A stretch of 64,000 nt of DNA from Nitrospiraceae bacterium (lineage in GTDB: Bacteria > Nitrospirota > Nitrospiria > Nitrospirales > UBA8639): contig JACKFE010000004.1 of NCBI GenBank assembly GCA_020632635.1, positions 271,045 through 335,044 of the forward strand, written 5' to 3'. The position numbers and the translations under genes were made by a program. The notes below the pieces were generated by a model, which saw nothing but the letters and a program-made list of their open reading frames with translations, was not told the DNA's origin and ran no database searches. Shown piece by piece: positions 43,060 through 51,533 of the stretch. Every line of letters begins with the position of its first letter. Position 1 is the first letter of the stretch.

Positions 43060-44640
43060 ATGGATCTTCTTGCAGAAAAAAATCTAGTTCATCAGACACG
43101 AGAGGCACGGCGGGCTCAAACCATGCCCAAACTGTCTCCGGCTGAGCGTGATGCGCTTATCAAAAAATATCATCCGGATCATCGGACGCATGCCTATCGC
43201 CCGATCAAGTTCGGTCCAAATGCGGGGGAAAAGACCGTGGCCGAAGTGGCCACCTTGTTGGAAGGGGATAGTCCCATCCCTTCAAATTTTACCCTTCACC
43301 CGGAATATCATGTTGATGTCCTGGTTGTGGGCGGAGGAGGCGCCGGCTGTGCGGCGGCCCTGCATGCCCATGCTGAAGGAGCCAATGTCCTTTTGGCCAC
43401 GAAGCTGCGTCTAGGAGATTCGAATTCCGTCATGGCGCAGGGAGGGATGCAAATCGCGGTGGCTCCCGATGATTCTCCCGTCCAACATTTTTTGGATACC
43501 CTCAAGGGCGGGCACATGAAAAATGACCATCAGCTGTTGAAGGTGATGGTGGAAGAAGGGCCCTCGATTGGGAAATGGCTCTTGGAGCTGGGAGTGTTGT
43601 TTGACCGGAACGAGGACGGCAATCTTCATGTAAAAAAAGGCGGAGGCAGCTCTAAAGCCCGCTTGGTCACCTGTTCCGACTATACCGGCTTGGAAATCAT
43701 GCGGGTCTTGAAGGATGAAGTCCTCAATCAACAAATCCCACTGCTTGAATTTGCGGCCGTCGTGGAATTGTTGAGTGATGGAAAAGGGGCCTGTACCGGG
43801 GCGGTTCTTAAAGATCTGGACAACAACCGCCTGATCGTGGTCGCTGCCAAAACCGTGATTTTGGCGACCGGCGGGATTGGTCGTCTGCATATTCAAGGAT
43901 TTCCGACCAGTAATCACTTCGGAGCCACCGGTGATGCCTTGGTTCTGGCCTATCGCATGGGGGTGCCCCTCGTCCAAATCGACACGTTTCAATATCATCC
44001 CTCCGGAGGAATCTTTCCCGAGCAGTTAGTGGGAGCATTGGTGACGGAGGGCATTCGCTCGGAAGGCGGGCATTTGGTGAATGCCAAAGGTGAACGCTTT
44101 GTGAACGAATTGGATACGCGCGACGTCGTTTCCTCTTCCATCATTCGGGAATGTGAGGAAGGTCGTGGCGTTCGAACGGCGTCTGGCCGGGTTGGCGTCT
44201 GGTTGGATACCCCGTTGTTGGATGTCGAGCATGGACCCGGCACCTTGGATAAGCACTTTCCCGCCATGGTGCGGCAATACGAACGGTATCAGGTTGATAT
44301 CCGAAAAGACCCGGTATTGATTTATCCCACCCTGCACTATCAAAACGGTGGAGTCAAAATAGACACGAACGGGGAAACCCCAGCACCCAACTTGTTTGTG
44401 GCAGGGGAGGCCTCAGGCGGGCTACATGGCCGTAATCGATTGATGGGCAATTCCCTGTTGGATTTAATGGTATACGGCAAGCGGGCTGGTGTGAATGCCG
44501 CTCAGCGGGCCAAGTCTCAATCGCAGGGTCCGTTGACCCTCTCGCATGTCCAAGCGTTTCGTGATGAAGCCAAGAAACACCATGGCGCGAGCGGGGTCGT
44601 GTCCCCCATGGTATTGCCGGCCTATACCAGGCAAGTCTAA
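43060..44640 (+). CDS. frdA: Fumarate reductase/succinate dehydrogenase-like flavoprotein
   Basis: An FAD-binding protein of 526 residues with a basic N-terminal extension of about 85. The dinucleotide fold reads VVGGGGAGCAAALHAHAEGANV. Active-site features are ELDTRDVVSSSIIRE, HYQNGGVKIDTNGE and GLHGRNRLMGNSLLDLM. The His that carries covalent FAD in SdhA/FrdA is replaced: the segment is SNSVMAQGG, as in L-aspartate oxidase and other non-covalent flavoproteins. With frdB and no anchor subunit, a soluble fumarate reductase is likely; an aspartate oxidase role is less likely because of the FeS partner and the cycle genes around. Confidence 0.85.
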   Translation: MDLLAEKNLVHQTREARRAQTMPKLSPAERDALIKKYHPDHRTHAYRPIKFGPNAGEKTVAEVATLLEGDSPIPSNFTLHPEYHVDVLVVGGGGAGCAAALHAHAEGANVLLATKLRLGDSNSVMAQGGMQIAVAPDDSPVQHFLDTLKGGHMKNDHQLLKVMVEEGPSIGKWLLELGVLFDRNEDGNLHVKKGGGSSKARLVTCSDYTGLEIMRVLKDEVLNQQIPLLEFAAVVELLSDGKGACTGAVLKDLDNNRLIVVAAKTVILATGGIGRLHIQGFPTSNHFGATGDALVLAYRMGVPLVQIDTFQYHPSGGIFPEQLVGALVTEGIRSEGGHLVNAKGERFVNELDTRDVVSSSIIRECEEGRGVRTASGRVGVWLDTPLLDVEHGPGTLDKHFPAMVRQYERYQVDIRKDPVLIYPTLHYQNGGVKIDTNGETPAPNLFVAGEASGGLHGRNRLMGNSLLDLMVYGKRAGVNAAQRAKSQSQGPLTLSHVQAFRDEAKKHHGASGVVSPMVLPAYTRQV

Positions 44641-44747
44641 ATCAAGGGCGTATTCCTCTTTTGCAAGATGTTGTTCCCGTTCGGAACAGGCGCGAGGAGG
44701 ATGCAACAGAAATCCTTCGGTAACTCTCCAACCTATAAAGGACGCTT

Positions 44748-45923
44748 ATGAATATTCACGAATTCCAAGCCAAACAATTATTTGCCCAATTTGGCATTCC
44801 CGTTCCCAAGGGAAAAGAGTGCAAAAATCCTCGCGCGGCGGAAAAATGGGCGGCGGCTCTTCAAACGCCGGTCTATGTCGTCAAAGCTCAAATTCACGCC
44901 GGAGGCCGGGGCAAAGCCGGCGGGGTGAAGCTTACCAAGAATCGGGAAGAAGTTCCGGTTATTGCGAAAGAGTTGATCGGCAAGACCCTCGTCACGCACC
45001 AAACGGGACCGAAAGGCCGAAAGGTCCGTCGGCTGCTGATTGAAGAGGGTGCCGGAATTGCGAAGGAACTCTACCTCAGTCTGTTGGTGGATCGTTACAC
45101 CGGATGGCCGACCTTTATTGCCAGCACCGAAGGGGGCATGGATATCGAGGAAGTGGCCGAACATACACCCGAGAAAGTGTTGAAGGAGTCCATTGATCCG
45201 GCTGTGGGTTTTCAAGGGTATAACGGCCGGAATCTTGCGTTTGGTCTGGGGTTGCCCACCTTGGAACCCGCGGTGGTGAAACCATTTCTCCAAATGCTCG
45301 AAAATTTGTACCGCTTGTTTATGGAGAAAAATGCGTCCCTGGTCGAAATTAACCCGTTGGTCATCACCACGGATAAACGGTTGGTGGCTTTGGACGGGAA
45401 GATGACCTTTGATGACAACGCGCTGTTTAAACACTCCGATGTCCAAGCATTTCGCGATTTGAACGAGGAAGAGCCGTTGGAGATCGAAGCCGGTAAACAC
45501 AACCTTAACTATGTCAAGCTGGATGGCGATATCGGCTGCATGGTGAATGGAGCTGGACTGGCTATGGCCACGATGGATGTAATTAAACTGGCGGGCTCCG
45601 AGCCGGCGAACTTCTTGGACGTGGGCGGCGGGGCGACCAAAGAAACCGTGGCCGCCGGGTTTCGCATTCTTCTGAAAGATAAAAAAGTCAAAGGGATTTT
45701 TATCAATATCTTCGGTGGTATCGTGCGATGCGAGCGCATTGCCCATGGCGTCATCGATGCTGCGAAGGAAGTCGGCATCAAGTTGCCCGTGGTCGTCCGG
45801 TTGCAGGGCACGAATGCCGAAGAGGGCCGAAAACTGCTGGCCGAGTCTGGTCTGAAGGTTGAAGGAATTGCGGACCTCTGGGAAGCGGCGCAGCGCATTG
45901 TGGCTCTCCGGAAAAAGAAATAA
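44748..45923 (+). CDS. sucC: Succinyl-CoA synthetase, beta subunit
   Basis: The ATP-grasp subunit of the enzyme that joins succinate and CoA at the cost of a nucleoside triphosphate. MNIHEFQAKQLFAQFGIPVP is the expected N-terminus; AQIHAGGRGKAGGVKL binds nucleotide, and VEINPLVITTDKRLVALD and NFLDVGGGA are typical. Length 391 matches. It lies 107 bases after frdA and starts with an AAAGGA site. In the reductive cycle it makes succinyl-CoA. Confidence 0.95.
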   Translation: MNIHEFQAKQLFAQFGIPVPKGKECKNPRAAEKWAAALQTPVYVVKAQIHAGGRGKAGGVKLTKNREEVPVIAKELIGKTLVTHQTGPKGRKVRRLLIEEGAGIAKELYLSLLVDRYTGWPTFIASTEGGMDIEEVAEHTPEKVLKESIDPAVGFQGYNGRNLAFGLGLPTLEPAVVKPFLQMLENLYRLFMEKNASLVEINPLVITTDKRLVALDGKMTFDDNALFKHSDVQAFRDLNEEEPLEIEAGKHNLNYVKLDGDIGCMVNGAGLAMATMDVIKLAGSEPANFLDVGGGATKETVAAGFRILLKDKKVKGIFINIFGGIVRCERIAHGVIDAAKEVGIKLPVVVRLQGTNAEEGRKLLAESGLKVEGIADLWEAAQRIVALRKKK

Positions 45924-45977
45924 TCATTGGTGATTGATGGAATCATTCTCTTCAGAATTCGTGAAAGGTGATACGGC

Positions 45978-46850
45978 ATGAGCATTCTGGTCAATAAAAA
46001 CACACGGGTCGTGGTTCAGGGCATTACCGGCAAGGAAGGATCATTCCATGCAACCCAGTGCAAGGCCTATGGCACACAGGTGGTTGCGGGTGTGACACCC
46101 GGAAAAGCCGGGCAGGAAGTGGAAGGCATTCCGGTATTTAATACAGTACGGGAAGCCGTGAAAAAAACCGAAGCCACAACCTCATTGATTTTTGTGCCGC
46201 CCCCGTTTGCTGCTGATGCCATTCTGGAAGCGGCGGATGCCGGAGTATGGCTGGTGGTCTGTATCACCGAGGGGATTCCGGTGAATGATATGGTTCGGGT
46301 GAAGCGGGCCTTGGATGGCCGGCAAACCCGATTGATCGGCCCTAACTGTCCGGGGATTATTACGGCAGACGAATGCAAAATCGGGATCATGCCAGGCTTC
46401 ATTCACAAAAAAGGGCGGGTCGGAGTCATCTCGCGTAGTGGAACACTGACGTACGAAGCTGTGAACCAATTGACCAATTTAGGGTTGGGCGAGACCACTT
46501 GTGTGGGCATTGGCGGGGATCCGATCATTGGCACCGGTTATATCGATCTGCTCCACATGTTTCAGGAGGATGAGGAGACGGAAGCCATCGTCATGATCGG
46601 TGAAATCGGTGGCGATGCCGAAGAGCGAGCCGCCGAGTTCATCAAGCGTGAAATGACCAAACCGGTCATCAGTTTTATTGCCGGGATCACGGCACCTCCA
46701 GGACGACGGATGGGGCATGCGGGTGCCATCATCACCGGAGGCAAGGGAACGGCTGCCGATAAGATGGCCGCCTTGGAAGCGGCCGGAGTCCGAGTGGTCA
46801 AAAATCCGGCAGAGATTGGAGAGACCGTGAAACTGGCCTTGGGTGCCTGA
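45978..46850 (+). CDS. sucD: Succinyl-CoA synthetase, alpha subunit
   Basis: Binds CoA (VVQGITGKEGSFHATQ) and carries the phosphohistidine, in MGHAGAIITGGKGTA near residue 247, which matches the position in the Escherichia coli enzyme. GPNCPGIITADECKIGIMPG is also diagnostic. 290 residues is standard. It follows sucC after 54 bases and ends the carbon-fixation run with a strong terminator. Confidence 0.95.
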   Translation: MSILVNKNTRVVVQGITGKEGSFHATQCKAYGTQVVAGVTPGKAGQEVEGIPVFNTVREAVKKTEATTSLIFVPPPFAADAILEAADAGVWLVVCITEGIPVNDMVRVKRALDGRQTRLIGPNCPGIITADECKIGIMPGFIHKKGRVGVISRSGTLTYEAVNQLTNLGLGETTCVGIGGDPIIGTGYIDLLHMFQEDEETEAIVMIGEIGGDAEERAAEFIKREMTKPVISFIAGITAPPGRRMGHAGAIITGGKGTAADKMAALEAAGVRVVKNPAEIGETVKLALGA

Positions 46851-46896
46851 TCGGATCTCTTGTAAAGCCCGTCTGTCCCTTTCCCTCATTCGCACA

Positions 46897-46942
46897 GCCC
46901 TCTTCTCCGGCTTCTTCTGTTCATTGGGGCAGAGAAGAGGGC
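46897..46942 (+). terminator. Probable terminator of sucCD
   Basis: GCCCTCTTCTC (46897-46907) and GAGAAGAGGGC (46932-46942) pair perfectly over eleven positions around a 24-base loop that itself can pair partly. CTCTTT follows. It starts 47 bases after the sucD stop codon. Confidence 0.7.
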
Positions 46943-47065
46943 CTCTTTCACCATTTGAGAATTCATCAACTACAACAGTTGTCCACTGGGGTGAACAAAC
47001 TGCCTTGCCTCGGATAACCACGATGGCTAGACTCAACGACAATCCTAAAGAGAAGGCGTTCAGCC

Positions 47066-47833
47066 GTGTTCCGTAAATACGTCGCTTTTGACATCGAAAC
47101 GGCCAAGATTTTGCCGCCGGATTTTGGTGATTTGCATGATCATCGACCCTTGGGCATTACCTGCATGGCGATCTGGTGCAGTGATGAGCAGGAAGCGACG
47201 ACCTGGTATTCCAAGGATTCCAAGGGAACCCCTGCTTCGCAAATGACGGCTGAGGACTTAACCGCCGCCATTGCCTTTCTGAAACAGAAAACACAAGAAG
47301 GGTATTCGATCATTACCCATAATGGTCTTGGCTTCGATTTTGTGATCTTGGCTGAAGAATCGGGGCAATGGGATGACTGCCGTCGGCTGGCCAAGGGCCA
47401 TATCGACATGATGTTTCACTTCTTTTGCGGAAAGGGATTTCCGATTCGGCTCAATGCCGCCGCCAACGCCATTGGGTTGAGCAAACCGGCGGACGTAGAT
47501 GGTTCGGTGGCTCCGTTGTTGTGGAAACAGGGCGAGTACAAAACGGTGTTGGACTATGTGGCCCAGGATTGCCGCTTGACGCTGGAAGTCGCCGAGGCGA
47601 GTGAACGGGCCAAGCGGATTACCTGGATCACTAAGAAAGGGACGACTTCGTGGTTTGATTTACCCAACGGATGGTTGACGGTGGAGGAAGCGGAACAGTT
47701 GCCCCTGCCGGATACCTCTTGGATGGACAAACCCTGGGCGCGGTCAAAATTTACGGATTGGTTACGAGCAGACAGAATAATATGTAACTCGAATGGTTCT
47801 GATGAAAGGAACGAGAAGACATGTCTTTACTGA
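47066..47833 (+). CDS. DEDD-type 3'-5' exonuclease-like protein
   Basis: A ribonuclease-H-fold protein of 255 residues with the three motifs of DnaQ/DEDD exonucleases: YVAFDIETAK near the N-terminus, THNGLGFDFVIL and YVAQDCRLTLEVAE. The metal-binding Asp and Glu residues are all in place, so it should be active. The start is a GTG preceded by AGAGAAGG. It overlaps slyD by 13 bases. The physiological substrate cannot be told from the sequence. Confidence 0.85.
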   Translation: MFRKYVAFDIETAKILPPDFGDLHDHRPLGITCMAIWCSDEQEATTWYSKDSKGTPASQMTAEDLTAAIAFLKQKTQEGYSIITHNGLGFDFVILAEESGQWDDCRRLAKGHIDMMFHFFCGKGFPIRLNAAANAIGLSKPADVDGSVAPLLWKQGEYKTVLDYVAQDCRLTLEVAEASERAKRITWITKKGTTSWFDLPNGWLTVEEAEQLPLPDTSWMDKPWARSKFTDWLRADRIICNSNGSDERNEKTCLY

Positions 47834-48309
47834 TTGGGGAAAATTCAGTGGTAACCGTGCACTATACTTTAACCGATGATGCGGGAAAGGTGTTGGATAG
47901 TTCGGAAGGGGCCGAACCCCTCTCGTATTTGCATGGAGCCGGAAATATTGTGGTGGGATTGGAAAAGGCCCTGACAGGAAAAGGGGCGGGAGATTCACTG
48001 AAAGTACGGGTTGAGCCAGTCGAGGGATATGGTGAGCTCAGACCGGATGGGATTAAGACCATCGAACGCGCCGCCTTTGAAGGCATCGAGGACATTGAAG
48101 AAGGCATGAGCTTTGAAGCACAGTCTCCGGATGGCAGCGTTCAAGAAATTACGATCAAGAAAGTGGATGGCGATGCGATAACCATCGATACCAATCATCC
48201 GTTGGCCGGAGTGCCCCTCAATTTCGACATTCAAGTCGTGGGCGTTCGGCCAGCCACCAAAGAGGAACTCGAGCATGGCCATAGCCATGATCACGGTCAT
48301 TCACACTAG
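47821..48309 (+). CDS. slyD: FKBP-type peptidyl-prolyl isomerase SlyD
   Basis: A cytoplasmic prolyl isomerase and chaperone with a flap (IF) domain inserted in the FKBP fold. The N-terminus VVTVHYTLTDDAGKVLDSS, GAGNIVVGLEKALTGKGAGD and the NHPLAGVPLNFDIQVV segment are typical. The C-terminus is His-rich (HGHSHDHGHSH), as expected for nickel- or zinc-binding SlyD. At 162 residues it is within the usual range. It starts inside the exonuclease gene with an AAAGGAA site. Confidence 0.94.
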   Translation: MSLLIGENSVVTVHYTLTDDAGKVLDSSEGAEPLSYLHGAGNIVVGLEKALTGKGAGDSLKVRVEPVEGYGELRPDGIKTIERAAFEGIEDIEEGMSFEAQSPDGSVQEITIKKVDGDAITIDTNHPLAGVPLNFDIQVVGVRPATKEELEHGHSHDHGHSH

Positions 48310-48423
48310 AACCAAGAAGTTCCAAACAAGCCACCTGAAAATTTTAGACCGACATGGAGAATGAATGAGGGCAGGGAGTGATTTCCTTGTTCCGAGTGAT
48401 CTTCATTCTTCGTTTTTCTAAGC

Positions 48424-50616
48424 TCAGTCTTTGCACATGATGGCACGGAAGAGGCGGAGATGACCGAATTCGTAATTGTCGCCCAGGAGTTCCTTGGCGC
48501 CGGTAAGGTTGCCAAACCCGGTTTTGTGAAAGGCCGCCTCCATCTCTGACTGCTGCTGCGCCGTCCATAGTCTTTCCACATCTACGGGTTCGCCGACTTG
48601 GATTGCTTGTGCCAGATGCCCATAAATGGTGCTGCTCACCAGGCCTCGTTGCCTGGCGATTTCTTCCACCGTATGCCCTAGTCGATACAACTCTAAGGTC
48701 TCATGGACCGTCTCCCCAAGCCGCCGTTGTTGGGAAGAGACGGGTGGGGGCGAGGGGGGCACTTTTGGGGGAATGATTAGGGGCGGATAGTGCATCAGAT
48801 GTTCGGCAATGGTTTTCAGGAAAATGGGGCCGAACTCTTCCAGCTTTCGGTTTCCCACCCCGCTAATCCGTAAAAATTCCTGTGCATCTTTCGGAAAGTC
48901 GCGTGCCATTTGGCGGAGGGCCACATCGGAAAAGATTACATAGGCCGGGACATCCCGTTCGTCTGCTAACGCTTTTCGCAGATGCCGTAATCGATTGAAC
49001 AGGCTTTCGTCATAGGCCAAATCTTGGGCATTGGAGAATGTTTGTGCTGATGCACTCATCGGTTGGGTAAGCCTGAGCGGTTGTGGCTCGCGAAGAAATT
49101 CCCGGCCTTGGTCTGTGATTTCGATGACGGCGAAGGGGGCTTCTGTTTGCCTGAGATAGCCTAAATGAAGGAGTTCCCTGGCGATGCTGGCCCATGCAGG
49201 GCGGCTGTATGCCTTGCCGGTTCCGTAAATCGTCAGTTCGTCATGCCCCCATCGGCGGATTTTTTCCGTATTGGCTCCGATCAGGACGCCAATGAGGTGA
49301 TTGAGCCCTACGAAAAATCCGCTGGTTCCTCGAATGTCTTCCACGGTGGTTAAAAGGGTTCGGGCTGTTTCCTGGCCGTCGAAGGTCTCTCGGGGCGTGA
49401 GGCAATTATCGCATCCTTCACAAGATTCAGCGTCCATTTCCTCCCCAAAATACCTGAGTAAGGCGCGGCGACGGCAGGTCGTACATTCGGCGTATTGCAC
49501 CATGTCTTGCAATTGTCGGCGGGCAATTTGTTGGTCGTGGGGATGGGGTTTTTCTTCAATGAAGCGTTGCTGTTTGGCCGTGTCTCCGGGGCTGAAGAGC
49601 AGGAGGCATTCGCTGGTTAAGCCGTCGCGTCCGGCACGGCCGGTTTCTTGGTAATAGCTTTCCAAATTTTTTGGTACATCATAGTGAATGACGAACCGTA
49701 CATTGGGTTTGTTAATCCCCATGCCAAATGCAATGGTGGCACAGATGACCTGTATTTCATCACGAAGAAAGCGTTCTTGATGCCGGGTCCGTTCCTCCCC
49801 AGTCAGACCGGCATGATAGGGTACAGCCTTGATCCCCCGTGTTTGTAAGCGGTTGGCCAGCATTTCGGTCGTCTTTCGGCTCTGGCAATAGAGAATGCCG
49901 CTGTCCTTGGGATGTGTGCGGAGAAAGGCGAGCACTTGGCCAAATGGGTTGTCCTTGGCTTGGACCTGGTAGGTCAGGTTAGGACGATTGAAGCTGGCTA
50001 CATAACAAGCCGGGTCGCGCAGTCGTAGCAGGGTCACAATATCTGTTTGCACTCGTTCAGTGGCTGTCGCGGTTAGGGCGATGATTGGAAGGGATGGCAC
50101 CTGTTCTCGCAATTCCATGAGCCGCCGATATTCCGGTCGGAAATCATGACCCCACTCGCTGATGCAATGGGCCTCGTCGATCGCCAGCAAATTGACCTGA
50201 AAATTCTTAAGCAGGCTGAGATAGCCTGGGAGCATCAGGCGTTCTGGTGCCATATAGAGAAGGCGATAGTGGCCTGCCCGAAGGCCACGAAGCCGAGTCT
50301 GGGATTCCTCCACGGTGAGGGAGGAGTTGAGAAACGTGGCGGCAATGCCATTCGCCCGGAGTCCATCAACTTGATCTTTCATCAGGGCAATGAGTGGGGA
50401 GACAACGATGGTGACACCCGGTCGCGCCAGCGCGGGTAACTGAAAGCAGAGGGACTTTCCGCCTCCCGTTGGCAGGAGGGCGAGGACATCGCGTCCAGCT
50501 AGAACATCCCGAATAATGGCTTCCTGCAAGGGCCGAAAAGCGGTAAAGCCAAAATGTTCCTTGAGTAAGGAGAGCAATGAAATCTGGGTTGAAGGAGTGT
50601 GTGGAGAAACAGGCAT
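48424..50616 (-). CDS. recQ: ATP-dependent DNA helicase RecQ with C-terminal HTH domain
   Basis: Superfamily 2 3'-5' DNA helicase. The DEAD part has FGFTAFRPLQEAII, the Walker A LLPTGGGKSLCF and DEAH-like IDEAHCISEWGHDFRP; the second half has GRAGRDGL and the RecQ zinc motif (CTTCRRR and CEGCDNC). A winged RQC domain and an HRDC domain (RLRHLRKALADERDVPAYVIF) follow. The last 130 residues include an HTH-like unit ending VEEIARQRGLVSSTIYGHLA, so it is 730 residues, longer than basic RecQ. It is convergent with slyD. Confidence 0.93.
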   Translation of the reverse strand: MPVSPHTPSTQISLLSLLKEHFGFTAFRPLQEAIIRDVLAGRDVLALLPTGGGKSLCFQLPALARPGVTIVVSPLIALMKDQVDGLRANGIAATFLNSSLTVEESQTRLRGLRAGHYRLLYMAPERLMLPGYLSLLKNFQVNLLAIDEAHCISEWGHDFRPEYRRLMELREQVPSLPIIALTATATERVQTDIVTLLRLRDPACYVASFNRPNLTYQVQAKDNPFGQVLAFLRTHPKDSGILYCQSRKTTEMLANRLQTRGIKAVPYHAGLTGEERTRHQERFLRDEIQVICATIAFGMGINKPNVRFVIHYDVPKNLESYYQETGRAGRDGLTSECLLLFSPGDTAKQQRFIEEKPHPHDQQIARRQLQDMVQYAECTTCRRRALLRYFGEEMDAESCEGCDNCLTPRETFDGQETARTLLTTVEDIRGTSGFFVGLNHLIGVLIGANTEKIRRWGHDELTIYGTGKAYSRPAWASIARELLHLGYLRQTEAPFAVIEITDQGREFLREPQPLRLTQPMSASAQTFSNAQDLAYDESLFNRLRHLRKALADERDVPAYVIFSDVALRQMARDFPKDAQEFLRISGVGNRKLEEFGPIFLKTIAEHLMHYPPLIIPPKVPPSPPPVSSQQRRLGETVHETLELYRLGHTVEEIARQRGLVSSTIYGHLAQAIQVGEPVDVERLWTAQQQSEMEAAFHKTGFGNLTGAKELLGDNYEFGHLRLFRAIMCKD

Positions 50617-50954
50617 GGGGAAGACGCGTCGGGTTTGCAGAAGTCCTCAGAATGCGATCAATTGGATCTCAGGACCGGTCGTAAGGTGCCGGGTGCATGG
50701 ATACCTGGCCAGGTGTATTTGGGACAGTAGCTTATCATACATGACACAAGGCTGTTTCTCTTTCTTGGATATTTCTTCGCCTTTTTTTTGATTATGTCCC
50801 ATCATGACGAGATATCCCATCCGGAAAAGGTGGCAGAAAGATGCCTGGTGGAGGGAGGAGGGAAGATGGCCACCAAGGGAAATCTCAGAAAATTTCGTGA
50901 AATGGGCAAGAATTTCCTCGTATGACCGAAAAAGCAAGAGAATGATGGTGAACC
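50617..50954. other. Divergent intergenic region
   Basis: About 338 bases between recQ (minus) and the STAS gene (plus). It contains the palindrome ACCTGGCCAGGT at 50703-50714 and AT-rich sequence around 50725-50790 that could hold promoters, but no confident promoter, RNA or coding frame. Confidence 0.45.
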
Positions 50955-51308
50955 ATGCATGTCGCAGAACGTATACAACATGACACATTAATCTTGATGA
51001 TTTCGGGCCGGGTGACATTTTATTCCCGAAAAGTCTTTCAAGCCTTGGTAAAGACAGCCAAATTCTCAAATGCCAAGCATGTTATGTTTAATTTGGAAGG
51101 GGTAACCTTTTTGGATAGCACGGCATTGGGTGGGTTGGCACTGGCCTATCTGAGCTTACAGGAGAGCGGCATTGCCATGAGTTTGGTCAGTCCCACCACC
51201 CATGACGTACAACACATTATGGAATCTTCAAATTTTCCCAATTTCATTCCGACCTACCCAACCGAAGGCCACGCGTTAGAAGCCCACCTGGCTGAGCCAG
51301 TCTCCTGA
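50955..51308 (+). CDS. STAS-domain protein (anti-sigma factor antagonist type)
   Basis: A single STAS domain of 117 residues like SpoIIAA/RsbV. The phosphorylatable Ser is in FLDSTALGG (near residue 55), and the fold starts with RIQHDTLILMISGRVTFY. Partner-switch systems pair such a protein with an anti-sigma kinase and a phosphatase, none of which is next to it. It may instead control a non-sigma target. Confidence 0.85.
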   Translation: MHVAERIQHDTLILMISGRVTFYSRKVFQALVKTAKFSNAKHVMFNLEGVTFLDSTALGGLALAYLSLQESGIAMSLVSPTTHDVQHIMESSNFPNFIPTYPTEGHALEAHLAEPVS

Positions 51309-51369
51309 ATCGCTCCCTCGCCTTGCAACAACTTCTATTTGTTCACTGACCTGAGGCTACAGCGTATGA

Positions 51370-51507
51370 TCACAGCCTCTCATCCGTTGATGCATCGATC
51401 ACATTAGGAATTTTCAGCTGCCAATAGCCCAAGTGTTTGGATACAATGAGGGCATGATCGGCAATGAGTAGGCTTTGAGTGGTGTCCGGCTGCCAACCTC
51501 CGATCAT
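51370..51507 (-). CDS. Possible 45-residue protein, unknown
   Basis: On the minus strand between the STAS and aminopeptidase genes there is an ATG-to-stop frame of 45 codons. It begins MIGGWQPDTTQSLLIADHAL and has a plausible amphipathic, protein-like composition, including HLGYWQLKIPNVID. No strong ribosome binding site is seen and I do not recognise it. It may be spurious. Confidence 0.3.
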   Translation of the reverse strand: MIGGWQPDTTQSLLIADHALIVSKHLGYWQLKIPNVIDASTDERL

Positions 51508-51533
51508 ATTGGTACAGAAAAGGTCTCAACGCT

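Noticed and set aside
43060..44640. L-aspartate oxidase (NadB) assignment for the flavoprotein
   Set aside because: The AQGG motif and lack of flavinylated His resemble NadB, but the FeS partner gene and surrounding cycle genes favour fumarate reductase; kept only as an alternative.
44778..45746. Minus-strand frame of 322 codons over sucC
   Set aside because: It is fully antisense to sucC and has His/Gln-rich shadow composition.
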